A stretch of 64,000 bases of DNA from Lysobacter sp. K5869. Its GTDB lineage: Bacteria; Pseudomonadota; Gammaproteobacteria; Xanthomonadales; Xanthomonadaceae. The stretch spans positions 1,775,001-1,839,000 of the forward strand of contig NZ_CP072597.1 in NCBI RefSeq assembly GCF_018847975.1, in the 5' to 3' direction. Below the pieces are notes generated by a model. That model was not told the origin of the DNA and did not search any database. It worked only from the letters and a program-made list of their open reading frames with translations. Positions 48,850 to 57,607 of this stretch are shown piece by piece (position 1 is the stretch's first letter; each line of letters starts with the position of its first letter). The position numbers and the translations under genes were made by a program.

Positions 48850-48881
48850 TTGTAGGAGCTGCGCAAGCTGCGACCGCGAAC
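48850..48881. repeat. Single REP-like half element
   Basis: TTGTAGGAGCTGCGCAAGCT followed by GCGACCGCG; one unpaired, slightly diverged copy of the REP core with its small internal hairpin. Confidence 0.65.
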
Positions 48882-48924
48882 CCACGGCCGACGACGAAAG
48901 CGCGAAGCCGCGCTCGACCGCCCC

Positions 48925-49878
48925 TCAGTAATAAAGCGTCACCACATGCCGCGCCTGCGCGAAAAACAGCCACCGCTCGACCAGCGCGCCGAGCAGCACC
49001 GACACCGCCGCCGCGCCCATCAACGCGCCGCCCGCCGCCGGCAACGCCAGCGCGAGCGACGCCAACACGCACGGCGCCACCGCGAACAAGGCCGCGCCGA
49101 TCCGCCGCAACTTCGCCGCATGCTTGCGCGCCAGCACGTACCCCATCTCGCGGGTCAGGTAGTTGTCCTCGGTATGCGAACGCTCGAACACCGACGGCCG
49201 GCGTCCCGGCAAACCGAGCGCGTCGCCGCGGCTCACCGGCAACGGCTCGCGGTCGATCGCGACCCAATAGCGCCACTTCAACACGCCGGTCAGCGGCGCC
49301 AGCAACGCCACCGCCGCGGCCGCGACGCGGCCGGCGCCGAACGCGCCCGGCAGCGCGCCGAGCAGGGCCGCGCCGCTGAGCGCGGCGAACGCCAGATACA
49401 CCGGCACCACCAACCGATGCCGCCACGCCGGAATCGGCGGCAGCGAGGCGTAGATCATCGCCGTGCACGCCACCGTCAGCAGCGCGCACAGCGTCAGCGC
49501 CGCGCCCGCGGCGAGCGGCCACGCCGCCGGCAGCGCGCGTTCGGGACTCAGCGCGAGCAACCACGCCAGCAGCGCCAGCGCCGGCACGTAAGCGATCACC
49601 GCCATCACGCCCTCGCGCGACAACCACGAGGTGCGCCATTGCGAGAACGCGCGCCACGAGCGCAGCGGCTTGCCCAGATGCGCGGTCGAACTCAGCAGGC
49701 CGACGGTGACCAGCAGCAGCGCCGCTACCAATCCGATTCCCAGCGCGCGCAGCGGCAGTTCGGGCGCGCCGCCGGGGCCGCCGTGCTGCAGCAACACCAG
49801 CGCGCCGAGCCACGCCATCAGGCCGTAGCCGGCGCCGGACAGCGTGGTGAAGAAAATGACCGAGAAAGCGGGATGCAT
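48925..49878 (-). CDS. DmsC/SoeC-like membrane anchor subunit of molybdoenzyme
   Basis: 317-aa integral membrane protein of the DmsC family with about eight helices; the start FSVIFFTTLSGAGYGLMAWLGALVLL is typical. It anchors the Mo and Fe-S subunits to the inner membrane and exchanges electrons with quinones. It lies 61 bp after the ferredoxin-subunit gene and closes the operon. The absence of a Tat signal on the catalytic subunit implies a cytoplasm-facing complex, as in SoeABC sulfite dehydrogenase. Confidence 0.86.
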   Translation of the reverse strand: MHPAFSVIFFTTLSGAGYGLMAWLGALVLLQHGGPGGAPELPLRALGIGLVAALLLVTVGLLSSTAHLGKPLRSWRAFSQWRTSWLSREGVMAVIAYVPALALLAWLLALSPERALPAAWPLAAGAALTLCALLTVACTAMIYASLPPIPAWRHRLVVPVYLAFAALSGAALLGALPGAFGAGRVAAAAVALLAPLTGVLKWRYWVAIDREPLPVSRGDALGLPGRRPSVFERSHTEDNYLTREMGYVLARKHAAKLRRIGAALFAVAPCVLASLALALPAAGGALMGAAAVSVLLGALVERWLFFAQARHVVTLYY

Positions 49879-49939
49879 GGGTCAGCCAAGCCGGATGGTT
49901 AGGACGAAAGCGCGCGGCGACGGCGGTCGGGCGCCGCCG

Positions 49940-50722
49940 TCATCGCGACAGCACCTTGTCGAGCCAGCGCAGCACCGTCGGCAGCGCTTGCGGATCGAGC
50001 GTTTCCTGCGGCGGCGCCGGCGCGCGCGTTTCCTCGGCGCGGCGCGGCCGCGGCGGCAGGTATTTGTTGGTCGGCTGGTAACCCAACTGCGCCATCAGAT
50101 CGACGCCGCCGCGCTCGGCCACCAGCTTCGACACCGCCGACTCCGGGTCGCCGAGATCGCCGAAATGCCGCGCGCGCGTCGGGCAGGCCTGCACGCACGC
50201 CGGCTGACGTTCGGCTTCGGACAAATTCTCGTTGTAGATGCGGTCGATGCACAGCGTGCATTTCTTCATCACGCCCTCGACCGCGCTGTACTCGCGCGCG
50301 CCGTACGGGCAGGCCCACGAGCACAGCTTGCAGCCGATGCACTTGTCCTCGTCGACCAGCACGATGCCGTCCTCGGCGCGCTTGAAGCTGGCGCCGGTCG
50401 GGCACACGGTGACGCAGGCCGGTTGTTCGCAATGCAGGCACGAACGCGGGAAATGCAAGGTCATCGCCGGTTGCGCCGCGGTCGCCGGCGCGCCGCCGCA
50501 GCCGCCGCTCGCCGGTTCCGGCGCCAGCTCGTAGCTGTGCACGCGGTTGAACCACACGCCGCTGGGATCCTCGCCGTATGGACGCTCGTCGGTCAGCGGC
50601 GCGGCGAAACCGCCGGCGTTCCACTCCTTGCAGCTCACCGCGCAGGCGTGGCAGCCCACGCAGGTGTCCAGATCGATCACCAGCCCGAGCTTTTTCTTCG
50701 ACGGCGGCGGCAGCGCGGTCAT
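49940..50722 (-). CDS. DmsB/SoeB-like four-cluster ferredoxin subunit
   Basis: 260-aa electron-transfer subunit with four [4Fe-4S] sites. Cys motifs in order are CVGCHACAVSCKEW, CLHCEQPACVTVCPTGA, CIGCKLCSWACPYGA and CTLCIDR with CVQACPT. A Gly/Ala-rich insert lies near 70-85 and a Pro-rich tail follows the domain. It conveys electrons between the molybdenum subunit and the DmsC-type anchor. Its start overlaps the preceding 67-aa gene by 4 bp. Confidence 0.92.
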   Translation of the reverse strand: MTALPPPSKKKLGLVIDLDTCVGCHACAVSCKEWNAGGFAAPLTDERPYGEDPSGVWFNRVHSYELAPEPASGGCGGAPATAAQPAMTLHFPRSCLHCEQPACVTVCPTGASFKRAEDGIVLVDEDKCIGCKLCSWACPYGAREYSAVEGVMKKCTLCIDRIYNENLSEAERQPACVQACPTRARHFGDLGDPESAVSKLVAERGGVDLMAQLGYQPTNKYLPPRPRRAEETRAPAPPQETLDPQALPTVLRWLDKVLSR

Positions 50723-50922
50723 CGCTTGCGTCCTCCGAACAGCAGCCACAGGCCGACCGCGAACACCGACAGGCCCAGCGCCACGCTCGGCAGCAACGCC
50801 GCCAGCGCCGGCGTCGCCGAGGCCGGCGCGGCCGGGTCCATCGTGCCGAAGCCGAGCAGCGCGATCACCGCGAAACTGGCGAGGATGCATAGCAGGCCGG
50901 CGAAGATGCGCGCCGCCTTCAT
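50719..50922 (-). CDS. Small two-helix membrane protein within the molybdoenzyme operon
   Basis: 67-aa protein with hydrophobic segments at about 5-27 and 41-62 and a basic GGRKR tail. I recognise no family. It overlaps the DmsB-like gene by 4 bp, so it is cotranslated with the complex and may be a small structural subunit or assembly factor. It lies 94 bp after the catalytic-subunit stop. Confidence 0.68.
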   Translation of the reverse strand: MKAARIFAGLLCILASFAVIALLGFGTMDPAAPASATPALAALLPSVALGLSVFAVGLWLLFGGRKR

Positions 50923-51016
50923 CGGGCGGCCTTCGTCGGCGCGGTGCGCTGCGGCGCGGTGCGGTGTGCGGTCATGCTCGGTCGCTTCCTTGGCCTTGGT
51001 GCGGTCGTGCGGTGGG

Positions 51017-53944
51017 TCATCGCCGTTGCCGGAACTCTACGCCGTAACGCAGCGGCCGGTCGTCGGCGGCCGGTCCCGGCAAGGGATCGAATTGCGGCCG
51101 CGATTGCGCGTCGGCGGCGTCGCCGGCCTTGCGGATCGCCACGCGCAGATCGAACCACGCCGCCTGGCCGGTGACCGGATCGGCGTTGGCGTAGTCGCCG
51201 CGCGGCGTCACGTCGCTGATGAGGTGGTTGAGCAGGAAGCCCTTGCGGCCTTCCGGCGCGTTCTTGTCCAGCTTCCACGCGCCGCGGCGCTTGCCGATCG
51301 CGTTCCAGGTCCAGACCGTGTCGGGCTGAACGTTGCCGGCGAACTTGGCCTGCACGCGGATGCGGCCGTGGTGCGATTCCACGTCGATCCAATCCTCGTC
51401 GGCGATGCCGTGGCGCGCGCCGGTGTCGGGATGCAGGTACAGATAATTGCGCGCGGCGATCTGGCGCAGCCACGCGTTCTGCGAACCCCAGGCGTGGTAC
51501 ATGAACATCGGCCGCTGGGTCACCGCGCTGAGCGGGAAGCGCGCGGCGCCGTCCTCGACTTGCGCGCCCTCGAAGGGTTCGTACCAGATCGGCAGCGGAT
51601 CGAAATACGTCGCCACGCGCTCGCGATGCCGCGCCGGCGGCTGCTGCGCGCCGTGGCCGAGCGCGGCGAGGCGGAACTTCTGCAAGGTTTCCGAATACAG
51701 CTGCAAGACGATGGGATCGGCGTGGCCGAGGAAGCCGAGCTTCTGCGCCCAGTCCAGATACGCGCGGTTGCTCATCTTGTAGTAGCGCGCCGCCTCCGGC
51801 ACGTGGCCGCGCCAGAAGCCGCCGTTGTCGATGTAGCGCTGCAACTGCTCGGGATTCGGCGGCCCCTTGGCGTGCAGTTCGCCGTGCTCGCCGCGCCAGC
51901 CGGCGAGCAGGCCGACGCCGGGCGCGCGCTCGTGGCGGACGATGTAGTCGGCGTAGTCGCGGTAACGCGCGCTGCCGTCGTCGTGGGTCATGCCGGGCAA
52001 ACCGATGCGCGCGCCGAGGTCGAGCAGCACCGACTGGAAGCCGCGCACATCGCGCCCCGGCGCTTGCTCGGCCGCGTCGAGCACCGGATGGCGGATCGCG
52101 TCGCAGGCCGAGTCCGCGTCGGAGATCGGCCGGTCGAGCAGGCTGATCGCGTCGAAGCGTTCCAGGTAGGTCGTGTCGGGCAGCACCAGATCGGCGTAGG
52201 CGGTCATCTCCGAGGCGTAGGCGTCGGCGTAGATGATGCGCGGGATGCGGTAGTCGCCGTTGTCGTCCTTGTCGGTGAGCCAGCCGATGGTCTGGCGGGT
52301 GTTCATCGCCGAGTTCCAGCTCATGTTGGCCATGAACATCATCAGCGTGTCGATCTTGTACGGATCGCCGGCCCAGGCGTTGCGGATCACGCTGTGCATC
52401 ATGCCGTGCGCGGACAGCGGATAGGCCCAGGAGAACGCGTGATCGATGCGGCGCGGTTCGCCGTCGGCGTCGACGACGAGATCCTCGGGGCCGTGCACGA
52501 AGCCCAGCGGCGCGGCGTCGAGCGCGCCGTTGTCCTGGCGCTTGCGCCCCGGACGGTTCGGCGGCGGGATCGGCTTGGGGTAGGGCGGTTGATAGCGGAA
52601 CGAACCGGGCGTATCCACCGCGCCGAGCAGCAACTGCAGCAAGTGCAGCGCGCGGCAGGTGTGGAAGCCGTTGCTGTGCGCGCTGATGCCGCGCATCGCG
52701 TGCAGGCTGACCGGGCGGCCGATCATCTCGGCGTGCTCGCGGCCGTGCGCGTCGGTCCAGGCGATGGGCAGGCGCACCGGGTCGTCGAACGCGGCTTGCG
52801 CGAGTTCGCGGGCGATGCGGCGGATGGTGTCGGCGGGAATGCCGCAGCGTTCGGCGACCGCGTCGGGCGCGTACTGCGGATCGAGGTAGCGCTCGGCGAC
52901 GAGATGGAACACCGGCACGGCGCGGCGGCCGTCGGCGAGGACGTATTCGCCGACGACGGCGGGAGAAAGGCCGACCGCGTCGGCGGCAAGCGCGCGGCCT
53001 CCGGTTTCCTCGCGCGCCCAACACAGCGCGCGGCCCTCGCCGTCGCGCGCGAACAAACCGTCCTGCGCGCCGCCCGGATCGCGCAGCACCAGCCAATGCG
53101 CGTTGGTGTAGCGCACCAAGTAATCCAGATCGATCCGATCCGCCTTCAGCAATTCATGGATCAAGGCGAACGCGAACAAGCCGTCGGTGCCCGGCCGGAT
53201 CCCGATCCACTCGTCGGCGATCGCGCCGTAGCCGCTGCGCACCGGATTGACCGCGACGATCTTCGCCCCGCGCGCCTTGAGCTTGCCCAGGCCGAGCTTG
53301 ATCGGATTGGAGTCGTGGTCTTCGGCCACGCCCCACAGCATCAGATAGCGCGAGTGCTCCCAATCGGGCTCGCCGAATTCCCAGAACGAACCGCCCAGCG
53401 AGTACAGCCCGCCGGCGGCCATGTTGACCGAGCAGAAACCGCCGTGCGCGGCGTAGTTGACCGTGCCGAACTGCTGCGCCCACCAACCGGTCAACGCCTG
53501 CGATTGGTCGCGGCCGGTGAAGAACGCCAGCTCGTCGGGATTGCGTTCGCGGATCGCGCCGAGCCAACCGGCGGCGAGCGACAGCGCTTCGTCCCATTCG
53601 ATTTCGCGGAACTCGCCGCGGCCGCGTTCGCCGACCCGCAGCAGCGGCTTGCTCAGCCGCGCCGGCGAGTAGTGCTGCATGATCCCGGCCGAGCCCTTGG
53701 CGCACAGCACGCCTTGATTGACCGGATGCTCTGGGTTGCCCTGGATGTAACGGATGCGTCCGTCGGCCAGCCACACTTTGATGCCGCAGCGGCAGGCGCA
53801 CATGTAGCAGGTCGTGGTCTTGACCTCGTCGCCGGGCGAGGGCGACAGATCGATCGCCGGTTCGGACGGTACGCGGCCGGCGGCGTCGGACGGGAACGGG
53901 CCGGAAGCGGCTGGGCGAGAACGGGAGCCTGGCATGCGGGGCAT
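51017..53944 (-). CDS. Molybdopterin oxidoreductase catalytic subunit, SoeA/DMSO-reductase family
   Basis: 975-aa bis-MGD enzyme. The N-terminal [4Fe-4S] site is CYMCACRCGIKVWL plus the later Cys in GVLCAKGSAG. A Cys in GGFCSVNMAAGG at about residue 171 sits where the Mo ligand is expected, as in PsrA-type enzymes. The molydop-binding domain is at the C terminus (YLYLHPDTGARHGI...). There is no Tat signal before the Fe-S motif, so the complex should be cytoplasmic. Length, soluble location and partners fit sulfite dehydrogenase SoeA, but a formate or sulfur-compound enzyme cannot be excluded. Start 53944 is one of several (also 54040, 53935). Confidence 0.87.
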   Translation of the reverse strand: MPRMPGSRSRPAASGPFPSDAAGRVPSEPAIDLSPSPGDEVKTTTCYMCACRCGIKVWLADGRIRYIQGNPEHPVNQGVLCAKGSAGIMQHYSPARLSKPLLRVGERGRGEFREIEWDEALSLAAGWLGAIRERNPDELAFFTGRDQSQALTGWWAQQFGTVNYAAHGGFCSVNMAAGGLYSLGGSFWEFGEPDWEHSRYLMLWGVAEDHDSNPIKLGLGKLKARGAKIVAVNPVRSGYGAIADEWIGIRPGTDGLFAFALIHELLKADRIDLDYLVRYTNAHWLVLRDPGGAQDGLFARDGEGRALCWAREETGGRALAADAVGLSPAVVGEYVLADGRRAVPVFHLVAERYLDPQYAPDAVAERCGIPADTIRRIARELAQAAFDDPVRLPIAWTDAHGREHAEMIGRPVSLHAMRGISAHSNGFHTCRALHLLQLLLGAVDTPGSFRYQPPYPKPIPPPNRPGRKRQDNGALDAAPLGFVHGPEDLVVDADGEPRRIDHAFSWAYPLSAHGMMHSVIRNAWAGDPYKIDTLMMFMANMSWNSAMNTRQTIGWLTDKDDNGDYRIPRIIYADAYASEMTAYADLVLPDTTYLERFDAISLLDRPISDADSACDAIRHPVLDAAEQAPGRDVRGFQSVLLDLGARIGLPGMTHDDGSARYRDYADYIVRHERAPGVGLLAGWRGEHGELHAKGPPNPEQLQRYIDNGGFWRGHVPEAARYYKMSNRAYLDWAQKLGFLGHADPIVLQLYSETLQKFRLAALGHGAQQPPARHRERVATYFDPLPIWYEPFEGAQVEDGAARFPLSAVTQRPMFMYHAWGSQNAWLRQIAARNYLYLHPDTGARHGIADEDWIDVESHHGRIRVQAKFAGNVQPDTVWTWNAIGKRRGAWKLDKNAPEGRKGFLLNHLISDVTPRGDYANADPVTGQAAWFDLRVAIRKAGDAADAQSRPQFDPLPGPAADDRPLRYGVEFRQRR

Positions 53945-54182
53945 TGTGCCCACCGCGGCGGCCCGCGGCGAGCTTGCGCGGGCCGCGCGCTTGTGGGTGC
54001 GTGCGGCGGCGGTGGCGCGATCGTCACGTCGGGCTAACAAAAAAACACAAAATCGGCGAGTCGAACGCGGGCGATCCTGGACGAACGCGCGGCGCCGAAG
54101 CCGCTCTGCCGCACTGCGTCAAATCCCGACGCGCAGGAGCCGCGATGGCCGCGGAACGAACCCGCGAACCGACCGGACGCGC

Positions 54183-54214
54183 AAAAGAAAAGGCCGGGCC
54201 TCAGCGGCCCGGCC
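54183..54214 (-). terminator. Terminator of the 196-aa lipoprotein-like gene
   Basis: On the minus strand: nine-bp stem GGCCGGGCC/GGCCCGGCC with a 5-nt loop followed by TTTTCTTTT. It is about 40 bp after the stop at 54254. Confidence 0.88.
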
Positions 54215-54253
54215 TCGCCGTCGCAGTCGATGCGACGCGTTCGGTGTCCAATA

Positions 54254-54844
54254 TCACTTCACCGGCGGCGCTTCGATCTTGATGCTCGGGTCGTTGTAAC
54301 GCGAGTACTTCAAAGTCGAGGTATAAGCCTTGCCTCCTACCTCGGCCACGTTCACCGCCTGCATCGGGTAACCGGTGGCGGCGGCCACCCAGAAGGTCGA
54401 GGAGGTCTTGTTCGGCTGGCTGTTCTCCACCTTGTACTTCTTGGTCGCCACGCCGGCGAGGGCCTCGTCGCCCAGCGCGGTCACCTTGAGGGTTTGCAGG
54501 TTGCCCAGCACCTTCTCGCGGCTGCGGGTGGCGGCGACGCCGCCGCCGGGCGCGGGCTGTTTGCTGGTCTTGCCCTGCAGCGTCATGTACATGGTGTTGC
54601 CGATCAGGATCTGATCGCCCATCGTCCCCAGCTTCACGCGCATGCGGTCGGGCGCGACGAAGTCGGTTTCGGTGGCGGCGCCGGGACCCATGCTCATGCT
54701 GGCGTGGTAGCTCTTGGCGGCGAGGAATTTGTCCACCGCGGCGACCACTTCCTCCTTCGGGCCGGCGCAGGCCAGGGTGGAGGCGGTCAGACCGAGCAGC
54801 AGCACCGCGGGGGCCAGTGTTGCGGATATTGAGGGCTTGATCAC
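54254..54844 (-). CDS. Exported LolA/LppX-like protein, function unknown
   Basis: 196-aa protein with a hydrophobic leader ending LTASTLACAG, which could be a lipoprotein signal (Cys26) or a normal signal peptide. The mature part, with strand-rich segments (FVAPDRMRVKLGTMGDQILIGNTMYMTLQGK, KYSRYNDPSIKIEAP), resembles the LolA/LppX/LprG-like half-barrel of lipid carriers. It is divergent from the WYL regulator with a 90-bp shared region, making it a possible target. Ends in a strong terminator. Confidence 0.72.
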   Translation of the reverse strand: MIKPSISATLAPAVLLLGLTASTLACAGPKEEVVAAVDKFLAAKSYHASMSMGPGAATETDFVAPDRMRVKLGTMGDQILIGNTMYMTLQGKTSKQPAPGGGVAATRSREKVLGNLQTLKVTALGDEALAGVATKKYKVENSQPNKTSSTFWVAAATGYPMQAVNVAEVGGKAYTSTLKYSRYNDPSIKIEAPPVK

Positions 54845-54934
54845 GTAGGATCCTCAGGTTCGATGGTGGCGGCCGGACAGCGGCCGGTGCCATGCTAGTT
54901 GCGACCCCACCGACTCCACCATATCTCGGCCGAC

Positions 54935-55903
54935 ATGGAACGTATCGAACGCATTCACGCGTTGCACCGGATTCTCACTGCGGCCAGGTACCCGGTCACA
55001 GTTCAGCGGCTCCAGGAGGACCTGGAATGCTCGCGCGCGACCGTTTATCGGGATCTGGCCTACCTGCGCGACTACCTGATGGCACCGGTGGTCGGCAACG
55101 GCGAAGCGGGCTTCCGCTACGACACCAGCGAAGGCGACCGCTTCGAGCTGCCCGGCCTGTGGCTGAGCTCGGAAGAGTTGCACGCGCTGCTGGCCGCGCA
55201 GCAATTGCTCATGCGCAGCGGCGGAGGCGTGTTGTCCAACGCGCTGGCGCCGTTGCAGCAGCGCATCGAGAAACTGCTCGACGAGCACGCCGGCGGCCGC
55301 CGCCTGCCGGTGGAGCGGGTACGGGTGATCCCGCACCGCACCCGCCGCCAGGACGAAACCGCGTTCCGCGCGGTCGCCACCGCCGTGCTCGACCGCAAGC
55401 GCCTGACCTTCGAGTACCGCGCCCGCTCCACCGACGAGCGCACCCGCCGCAGCGTGTCGCCGCAGCGGCTGACGCACTATCGCGAGAACTGGTACCTCGA
55501 CGCCTGGGACCACGAACGCGATGCGCTGCGCAGCTTCTCGGTCGACCGCATCAGCGCGGCCAAGATCGGCGAAGAGCCGGCGCGCGACGTCGCCGACGAC
55601 GAGCTCGATCAGCATCTGGCTTCGAGCTACGGCATCTTCTCCGGCGCGCCCAAGGGCTGGGCGACGATCCTGTTCAGCGCCAAGGCGGCGCGCTGGGTCG
55701 CCGACGAGCACTGGCATTCGCAGCAGCAGGGCCGGTTCCTGCCCGACGGCCGCTACGAGCTCAAGGTGCCCTACAGCGCCGGGCGCGAGCTGCTGATGGA
55801 CGTGATGCATTACGGCAACGACGCCGAGATCGTCGAACCGGTGGTGCTGCGCGAGCAGGCCAAGACCATGCTGGAACTCGCGTTGAGCAACTACGGCCGC
55901 TGA
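54935..55903 (+). CDS. WYL-domain transcriptional regulator (YafY family)
   Basis: 322-aa regulator with an N-terminal helix-turn-helix (HTH_11: IERIHALHRILTAARYPVTVQRLQEDLECSRATVYRDLAYLRDYL) and a WYL ligand-sensing domain in the middle and C terminus (LTFEYRARSTDERTRRSVSPQRLTHYRENWYLDAWDHERDALRSFSVDRI). Start at 54935 (MERIERIH). The last base of its stop is the first base of the next start (TGATG), so the patatin gene is translationally coupled. WYL proteins respond to nucleic acids or nucleotides in several studied systems; ligand here unknown. Confidence 0.92.
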   Translation: MERIERIHALHRILTAARYPVTVQRLQEDLECSRATVYRDLAYLRDYLMAPVVGNGEAGFRYDTSEGDRFELPGLWLSSEELHALLAAQQLLMRSGGGVLSNALAPLQQRIEKLLDEHAGGRRLPVERVRVIPHRTRRQDETAFRAVATAVLDRKRLTFEYRARSTDERTRRSVSPQRLTHYRENWYLDAWDHERDALRSFSVDRISAAKIGEEPARDVADDELDQHLASSYGIFSGAPKGWATILFSAKAARWVADEHWHSQQQGRFLPDGRYELKVPYSAGRELLMDVMHYGNDAEIVEPVVLREQAKTMLELALSNYGR

Positions 55904-56868
55904 TGCCCGGCGCCGACGTATTGCGCAGCGAACCGACCGGCCACGCCGAAAAGGGCGAGCCGGTCGCGCTGGTGCTCGGCGCCGGCGGCGCGCGCGGGCT
56001 GGCCCAGATCGGGGTGATCGAAGCGCTGCTCGAACGCGGGCTGCGCATCGTCGCGGTCGCCGGTTCCTCCAGCGGCGCGCTGGTCGGCGGCTTGTTCGCC
56101 GCCGGCAAGATGGGGGTCTACCGCGACTGGCTCTACAGCATGAGCCGCACCGACATGCTGCGCCTGCTCGATCCGGTGTTCGGCCAGCCGGCGCTGTTCC
56201 GCGGCGACCGGCTCATGCACGCGCTGCGCGAGCTGATCGGCGAGCCGCGCATCGAAGAACTGCCGGTGCAGTTCACCGCGGTCGCGGTCGATCTGCTGCG
56301 CCAGCGCGAGGTGTGGCTGCGCGAAGGCGATCTGTGGGACGCGATCCGCGCCTCCATCGCCATCCCCGGCGTGTTCACCCCGTACGAATTGCACGGCCGC
56401 GAGTTGGTCGACGGCGGCTTGCTGGCGCCGTTGCCGATCACCGCCACGCGCTTGTCCGACGCGCACCGTTTGATCGCGGTGGACATGCACGGCTGGCCCG
56501 ATCAGCCGACCGGCGCGCTCGGCCACCACGCCGGCGGCGACGGCCGCCACGCGCCGGTGCCGGTTTCGCAGATCGCCTCGATCAAGCCGCCGCCGCTGAC
56601 GCGGTGGTTCCGCCGCAACCAGCCGGTCGCGATCGATCCGCCCGACGACGCGCCGCCGCACGAACTGAGTTTCAGCGAGCTGATGGCGCGCTCGCTCGAC
56701 ACCATGCAGGCGCAGATCGCGCGCGTGCAGTTGGCGCTGGATCCGCCCGAACTGGTCATCCGCATTCCGCGCGACGCCTGCCAGTTCTACGAGTTCTGGC
56801 GCGCCAAGGAATTGATCGCGCTGGGCCGCGAGCAGGCCGAGATCGCCTTGGACAAGGCCGGTTACTGA
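55903..56868 (+). CDS. Patatin-like phospholipase, RssA type
   Basis: 321-aa lipid acyl hydrolase. The oxyanion motif is LGAGGARGLAQIGV, the nucleophile elbow is GSSSGA, and the dyad aspartate is in the DGGLLAPLP motif. A less conserved C-terminal region has a short insert (GHHAGGDGRHAP). No signal peptide, so a cytoplasmic or peripheral enzyme. Coupled by a 1-nt stop/start overlap to the WYL regulator upstream, which probably governs it. Confidence 0.9.
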   Translation: MPGADVLRSEPTGHAEKGEPVALVLGAGGARGLAQIGVIEALLERGLRIVAVAGSSSGALVGGLFAAGKMGVYRDWLYSMSRTDMLRLLDPVFGQPALFRGDRLMHALRELIGEPRIEELPVQFTAVAVDLLRQREVWLREGDLWDAIRASIAIPGVFTPYELHGRELVDGGLLAPLPITATRLSDAHRLIAVDMHGWPDQPTGALGHHAGGDGRHAPVPVSQIASIKPPPLTRWFRRNQPVAIDPPDDAPPHELSFSELMARSLDTMQAQIARVQLALDPPELVIRIPRDACQFYEFWRAKELIALGREQAEIALDKAGY

Positions 56869-56995
56869 GCCGGCCGGGCGCCGCCGCGGCGGCGGTTCCG
56901 ACGAGCGGCAACCGATATCGCAGCCTCTGAGACGGCGCGGCGGGAAGTTGGACTCACCACGAGTTGCTTCCTTTCCGCGCTTCCGGAGTCCGGCC

Positions 56996-57361
56996 ATGAC
57001 CGTCCTCGAATCCACCCGCCGCATCGATCCCGAGTTCGACGGCGATATCGCCGAAACGCCCGACCTGCGCGCCGATCTCGATACCGCGCTGGGTTATGCC
57101 GTCGCCATCGGCGCGCTGCTGGTGCTGATGCTGCCGGCCGCGCGCGGCCACCACGCCGTGCTCGGCTGGCTGCCGCTGTGGCTGGTGGCGATGCCGGCGC
57201 TGGCGTGGTGGGCGCTGCGCCGGTTCCGGCTGCCGTCTTGGCGGCGCGAGGACGAGCCGGCCGTCGCCGAACCGGCGCGCCGGCGCCGTCGCGGCGCGGT
57301 GCAGGCGCGGCGCCGCGCCCGCCCGGGCAGCCCGGCGCGGCCGTTGCCGCGGGTGGCCTGA
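56996..57361 (+). CDS. Hypothetical small membrane protein
   Basis: 121-aa protein with an acidic N terminus (about 1-28), two hydrophobic helices (about 32-48 and 56-72), and a very basic Arg-rich C-terminal tail (RRRRRGAVQARRRAR). I recognise no family. GGAG lies upstream of the ATG and the hydrophobic pattern supports coding. It lies alone between the patatin and S9 peptidase genes, both on the same strand. Confidence 0.6.
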   Translation: MTVLESTRRIDPEFDGDIAETPDLRADLDTALGYAVAIGALLVLMLPAARGHHAVLGWLPLWLVAMPALAWWALRRFRLPSWRREDEPAVAEPARRRRRGAVQARRRARPGSPARPLPRVA

Positions 57362-57607
57362 GTCTTCGCGAACGCACGGGGCACGCGGCCGCTTCGCGCG
57401 TCGGCGCCCGCGTTCGCGGCGGCCGCGCGGGCGCGAGCGGCCGAGCATCGCGGCCGGGCCGAGGCACCCCCGTGAAACCCCTCGCGCGGCGCCGATTCCG
57501 GCCCGCGCAACGCGCCAGATGCGGCAACTCCCTACATGACCAAGGACAGGGCGGCCCCCCGGGCGCCCTGTGTTAGCGTGACGGCCTTCCTATGTCCCGG
57601 AACCGCC

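Noticed and set aside
49844..54037. 1397-codon open frame on the plus strand
   Set aside because: Antisense shadow of the molybdoenzyme operon. High GC suppresses stop codons; the sequence is low-complexity with no domain.
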